This document shows, in pieces, positions 61,229 through 64,000 of a stretch of 64,000 nucleotides of DNA. Below the pieces are notes generated by a model. It was not told the origin of the DNA. It did not search any database and saw only the letters and a program-made list of their open reading frames with translations. Every line of letters begins with the position of its first letter. Position 1 is the first letter of the stretch. The translations under genes and the position numbers were made by a program. Source of the DNA: an uncultured Collinsella sp. (GTDB lineage Bacteria > Actinomycetota > Coriobacteriia > Coriobacteriales > Coriobacteriaceae); the NCBI GenBank assembly GCA_900544135.1, contig UQTU01000012.1, positions 1 through 64,000 on the forward strand, written 5' to 3'.

Positions 61229-63064
61229 CAGACCTAAATACTGTTCCCAAAACTCTCGCGAAGTCATGTACGGCATGGCATCTTTCCATGCCCCCCTGAC
61301 GCTCTTGCCCTCTTTACGATAGCGCGCCATCAGTTCGTGCTCTCGGCGGCGAATACTCTTGAACCGCGCCCGATCCATCGTGCGGACCGACCCCTTCTCG
61401 CGGGTCGGATCAAGAAATACCAGCGTCTTGCAACGCGTCGAATTGCCTTCAAGCGTACAGCTGCCATTCTTAACTGCATAGCCGGGCTTTCCGCGCAACA
61501 GCGCATCGGGAAGATAGTGTTTGTCGTAAGGAATAGATCTCCAATACTTCATAAATTTCGAAGGATGGAATTCCAGATTAACATTAGCGAGCACTTGCTC
61601 CGTAACCCCAGCCTTGCGAAGAAGCTCTGGATCCATTTCGGAAACAGGAATCAGCTTTTCGTTTAACTTACCCTTACCAATCATCGTCGCGGCGCCATCA
61701 AGCTTCTGGAGATACTCAGGGCCGCGCAGATAGTCCTCAAAGCCATCAAGGATAAACTCAGCAGCCTGATAATCCATATCGCGCAAGTTCTGACGTACCC
61801 CTCGCTGAATACGAAGGACAAACATTTTCTCATCAGCACAATCATCGAGTGAAATCATGGCAAAGAAGTTGCGGAAGTACTGGTAGCAGTCAACCGAAGC
61901 GCGGAAACGCCCCTCAAAGCTTGCATGCCACACGCAAATGCAATTCATGGTCATGTAGACAGGCTTATTGCGCATGCCAAACTCAACGTCGTCGCAGCGG
62001 ATAAAGAAAGGCATGGGAAGGCCGTTCTTTTCGATAGCCTTCACCGGAATGCAGCTATACCACCAAGCCCCATAGGCCTGATCAACTTCAACGTTCGTGC
62101 GTTCATTTTCGAGGATGTCGGACAGCTTGCCAACATTCAAGTCCTCTTTTACGCGACGATAGGCACCAGTGGTCGCCACATACGAGACATCCTCGAACTG
62201 ACGAGTAGGGTCCTCCATTGAGAGCATGGCGCCGTTAATAAAGGCATCCTTATACTTGCCTTTAGCAAGAGAGAGGAGATTGAACGTGCGGATCAAACTC
62301 TCGGGCATAATAGAGACATCGTCATCCATCAAAATGATGTGAGTGTACTGATCAGGAGTTTCAGTAGCCGCCATCATTCCACGTGCGAATCCTCCCGAAC
62401 CGCCCGTATTGGGATTCGGGAGCACGGTGACTAGCTCATCGGAAAGTGATGCAGAATCGAGCGTCTGTCCATTGTCGACGACAAACATGTGGAAGTGGTC
62501 GCGAATCGGACCGTCCTCTTTGGAGATGCCCGCTTTAACGAGTTCAATATTCGGAAGAATGTACTGCTCATTCTTAAATGTAGTAGTAGAAAGAGCAAGA
62601 TTGATCTGGTTAATTGAGTCCTCAGGAACATCAGTCAGATAAGAGGCGTTCAAGAGGTCTACGGAATAGCCCTCATCACTCTCAATCCTAAAACCGATCA
62701 AGTCGTAGCCGGTTGTATCGATATCAATATCGAGAACGCAAGGATCAATTTCATTGCCATCAAAAGGATTCGATTTAAGCTCGACAGGATTCAGCTCGCT
62801 AGATCTCACTCCATGAACGACAACCCGGCCCCTGCCAAATAAAGCCATATGCAAGACGACGCCGCCAACAGACGCATACTGATGCCATTTGCCAGCAGAT
62901 AGGCCATTCACATACGTCAGAAAGTCAACGTGTCCATTGACATGAAGTGAATGTATATCGTCATCATACGAAGCACCACCGGAGAGCACGCGATAGTAGA
63001 GTTCGGGAAAATCCTTTGCATGCTTTTCAACTTTAAGTACAACATTCGCAAGTTTAAACTGCAT
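61223..63064 (-). CDS. GlfT2-like galactofuranosyltransferase
   Basis: Large GT2 enzyme like mycobacterial GlfT2, which extends galactan with alternating beta-1,5 and beta-1,6 galactofuranose. Residues 1-150 form a beta-rich N-terminal domain. The GT-A fold holds the metal site DDD at about 247-249 (HIILMDDDVSIMP). The Trp pair at 334-335 (YGAWWYSC) and the acidic pair at 358-359 (IRCDDVEFG) match the GlfT2 acceptor and catalytic-base positions. A helical C-terminal domain follows. The length is 613 residues (GlfT2 is 637). The ATG at 63064 has AAGG eight bases away. glf in the same locus supplies its donor. Confidence 0.9.
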   Translation of the reverse strand: MQFKLANVVLKVEKHAKDFPELYYRVLSGGASYDDDIHSLHVNGHVDFLTYVNGLSAGKWHQYASVGGVVLHMALFGRGRVVVHGVRSSELNPVELKSNPFDGNEIDPCVLDIDIDTTGYDLIGFRIESDEGYSVDLLNASYLTDVPEDSINQINLALSTTTFKNEQYILPNIELVKAGISKEDGPIRDHFHMFVVDNGQTLDSASLSDELVTVLPNPNTGGSGGFARGMMAATETPDQYTHIILMDDDVSIMPESLIRTFNLLSLAKGKYKDAFINGAMLSMEDPTRQFEDVSYVATTGAYRRVKEDLNVGKLSDILENERTNVEVDQAYGAWWYSCIPVKAIEKNGLPMPFFIRCDDVEFGMRNKPVYMTMNCICVWHASFEGRFRASVDCYQYFRNFFAMISLDDCADEKMFVLRIQRGVRQNLRDMDYQAAEFILDGFEDYLRGPEYLQKLDGAATMIGKGKLNEKLIPVSEMDPELLRKAGVTEQVLANVNLEFHPSKFMKYWRSIPYDKHYLPDALLRGKPGYAVKNGSCTLEGNSTRCKTLVFLDPTREKGSVRTMDRARFKSIRRREHELMARYRKEGKSVRGAWKDAMPYMTSREFWEQYLGLK

Positions 63065-63096
63065 TTTAAATACCTTAATCAAAGCCGTTGTAACTA

Positions 63097-64000
63097 CTAA
63101 TTACATTCGTCGACAAGCTTTGCCATCGCGGAGCGAACATCGGGATCAGACAAAACATCCTTTGCAAAATGATCATGCCCACAGATGTCCATTGGCATGT
63201 AAGGCCATCCAGGATAGCAATCATCAGCGACCTTTTCCGCTTTCGCGGGAACCAAAAAAGAGAAGCTGTCAAACGGATGCTTTCTTACGGGAAGGATATC
63301 GTTGCGGTCCCAAATTATTTTACGTTTAGGGGCATCAAAAACGTTATCAATCGCGTATGCAAAATCACCACGAGACTCATCGGTTAACAAACCTAGATCA
63401 TGAGCCTTTTCATTAAACGAATCGAATACGCTCTGGACAAGATCAATCTCCGCAGAAGAAACAACTGTTCTCTGAGCTTCCAAGTCAACATCTCCGCACT
63501 GCACGCTAAGCCCACTGTGTGGATGAACCATCCAAGGATTATCTTTCCAAAAACTAAACTCACGTTCATTTTTGTCAAAGAAATCCATAAGCTCAATTCT
63601 GAGTTGCCTAAGTTGATCGTTCGCGCGCTTGGAATTCTCGGCCGCCCGGTCGTAAATCGAAATGTCCACAAAACAAGGTATAAGCGAATTAGTTGAACAA
63701 AAGCGAACTTGACGACACTTTACAAACCAGTCATATACGAGGGTGATTTGATATTCAGGGTCGTCTATTAAAGCGGCAGTGAGCTTATCCACATCGGACC
63801 TAAGCATGCAGATATCAATATCGTCGTCCCAAGGAATAAAACCCGATCGAGACAAGGTGCCAACAAGAGAACCATAAGAAAGCCAGTATTGAATATTATT
63901 GGCAACACAAATCGCGTCTAGCTTACTCATCAAGGCCGCGTTTGCCTGCTGCATCAATCGAATATCACCCTCGGCGTCGGGTAATGCATCAAAGATTTTG
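63097..64000 (-). CDS. LicD family phosphotransferase, 5' end beyond the window
   Basis: LicD proteins attach phosphocholine or similar phospho-substituents to surface glycans. The motif SGFIPWDDDIDICML with the preceding YWLSYGSLVGTL is characteristic (nucleotidyltransferase-like fold). The frame stays open to position 64000 and reads KIFDALPDAEGDIRLMQQAN ahead of the first internal ATG, so the true start lies outside. The C-terminus is complete, 32 bases before the GlfT2-like gene, so the two are probably cotranscribed. Confidence 0.9.
   Translation of the reverse strand, partial: KIFDALPDAEGDIRLMQQANAALMSKLDAICVANNIQYWLSYGSLVGTLSRSGFIPWDDDIDICMLRSDVDKLTAALIDDPEYQITLVYDWFVKCRQVRFCSTNSLIPCFVDISIYDRAAENSKRANDQLRQLRIELMDFFDKNEREFSFWKDNPWMVHPHSGLSVQCGDVDLEAQRTVVSSAEIDLVQSVFDSFNEKAHDLGLLTDESRGDFAYAIDNVFDAPKRKIIWDRNDILPVRKHPFDSFSFLVPAKAEKVADDCYPGWPYMPMDICGHDHFAKDVLSDPDVRSAMAKLVDECN

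Overview
This 64 kb window is a contiguous, gene-dense piece of a high-GC bacterial chromosome. Most genes are core housekeeping genes and nearly all read on the minus strand. The best fit is a Coriobacteriia member (Actinobacteriota), probably Collinsella or a close relative. That placement rests on the mix of actinobacterial-like GC-rich codon use with Firmicutes-like gene orders, the rod-shape (mre) locus, the alpha2beta2 glycyl-tRNA synthetase, and a galactofuranosyltransferase of the GlfT2 type. It is an inference from content, not a database match. No prophage, insertion sequence, CRISPR array or rRNA operon is visible.

Layout. (1) 0.2-8.6 kb, minus: pyrH-frr-uppS-cdsA-dxr-rseP-ispG-proS, running from ribosome recycling into isoprenoid and phospholipid precursor synthesis. 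(2) 8.7-17.2 kb, minus: rplS, rnhB, yraN, comM, dprA, trmFO, a Xer recombinase, rpsB and tsf. (3) 17.4-24.4 kb, minus: pyruvate phosphate dikinase with its regulatory kinase/phosphorylase, then glyQS. (4) 24.4-26.9 kb, minus: rpsP-khpA-rimM-trmD-lepB. (5) 27.1-28.4 kb, plus: dinB. (6) 28.5-32.5 kb, minus: rplU-rpmA-obg-nadD-yqeK-rsfS. (7) 32.5-42.1 kb, minus: mreB-mreC-mreD-mrdA-rodA, a DUF697-like protein, and the two radical-SAM-associated proteins TIGR03960 and TIGR03936. (8) 42.3-48.2 kb, minus: a TPR membrane protein, a cyclophilin, a zinc-ribbon membrane protein and a P-type ATPase, then tRNA-Arg(CCG). (9) 48.5-57.0 kb, plus: aroF-tyrA-aroB-aroA-aroC-pheA-aroEK(fusion)-aroQ. This covers all seven shikimate steps plus the committed steps toward Phe and Tyr. 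(10) 57-64 kb: cell-surface glycan genes glf (plus), tRNA-Arg(TCT), an ABC-2 polysaccharide exporter pair, a polyprenyl-type GT2, a GlfT2-like galactofuranosyltransferase, and a LicD-family protein cut by the window end.

The most unusual features are these. The RseP-type site-2 protease carries an extra cytosolic winged-helix-like insert. AroE and AroK are fused. A possible attenuator with a tiny Tyr/Phe-containing leader peptide lies ahead of aroF. The Xer gene lacks a normal start codon. A DUF697-like protein with no visible P-loop sits in the rod operon. Short GGGAC-core repeats sit directly at the stop codons of two genes. TTG start codons are used often. All motif calls are read by eye, and no searches were run.
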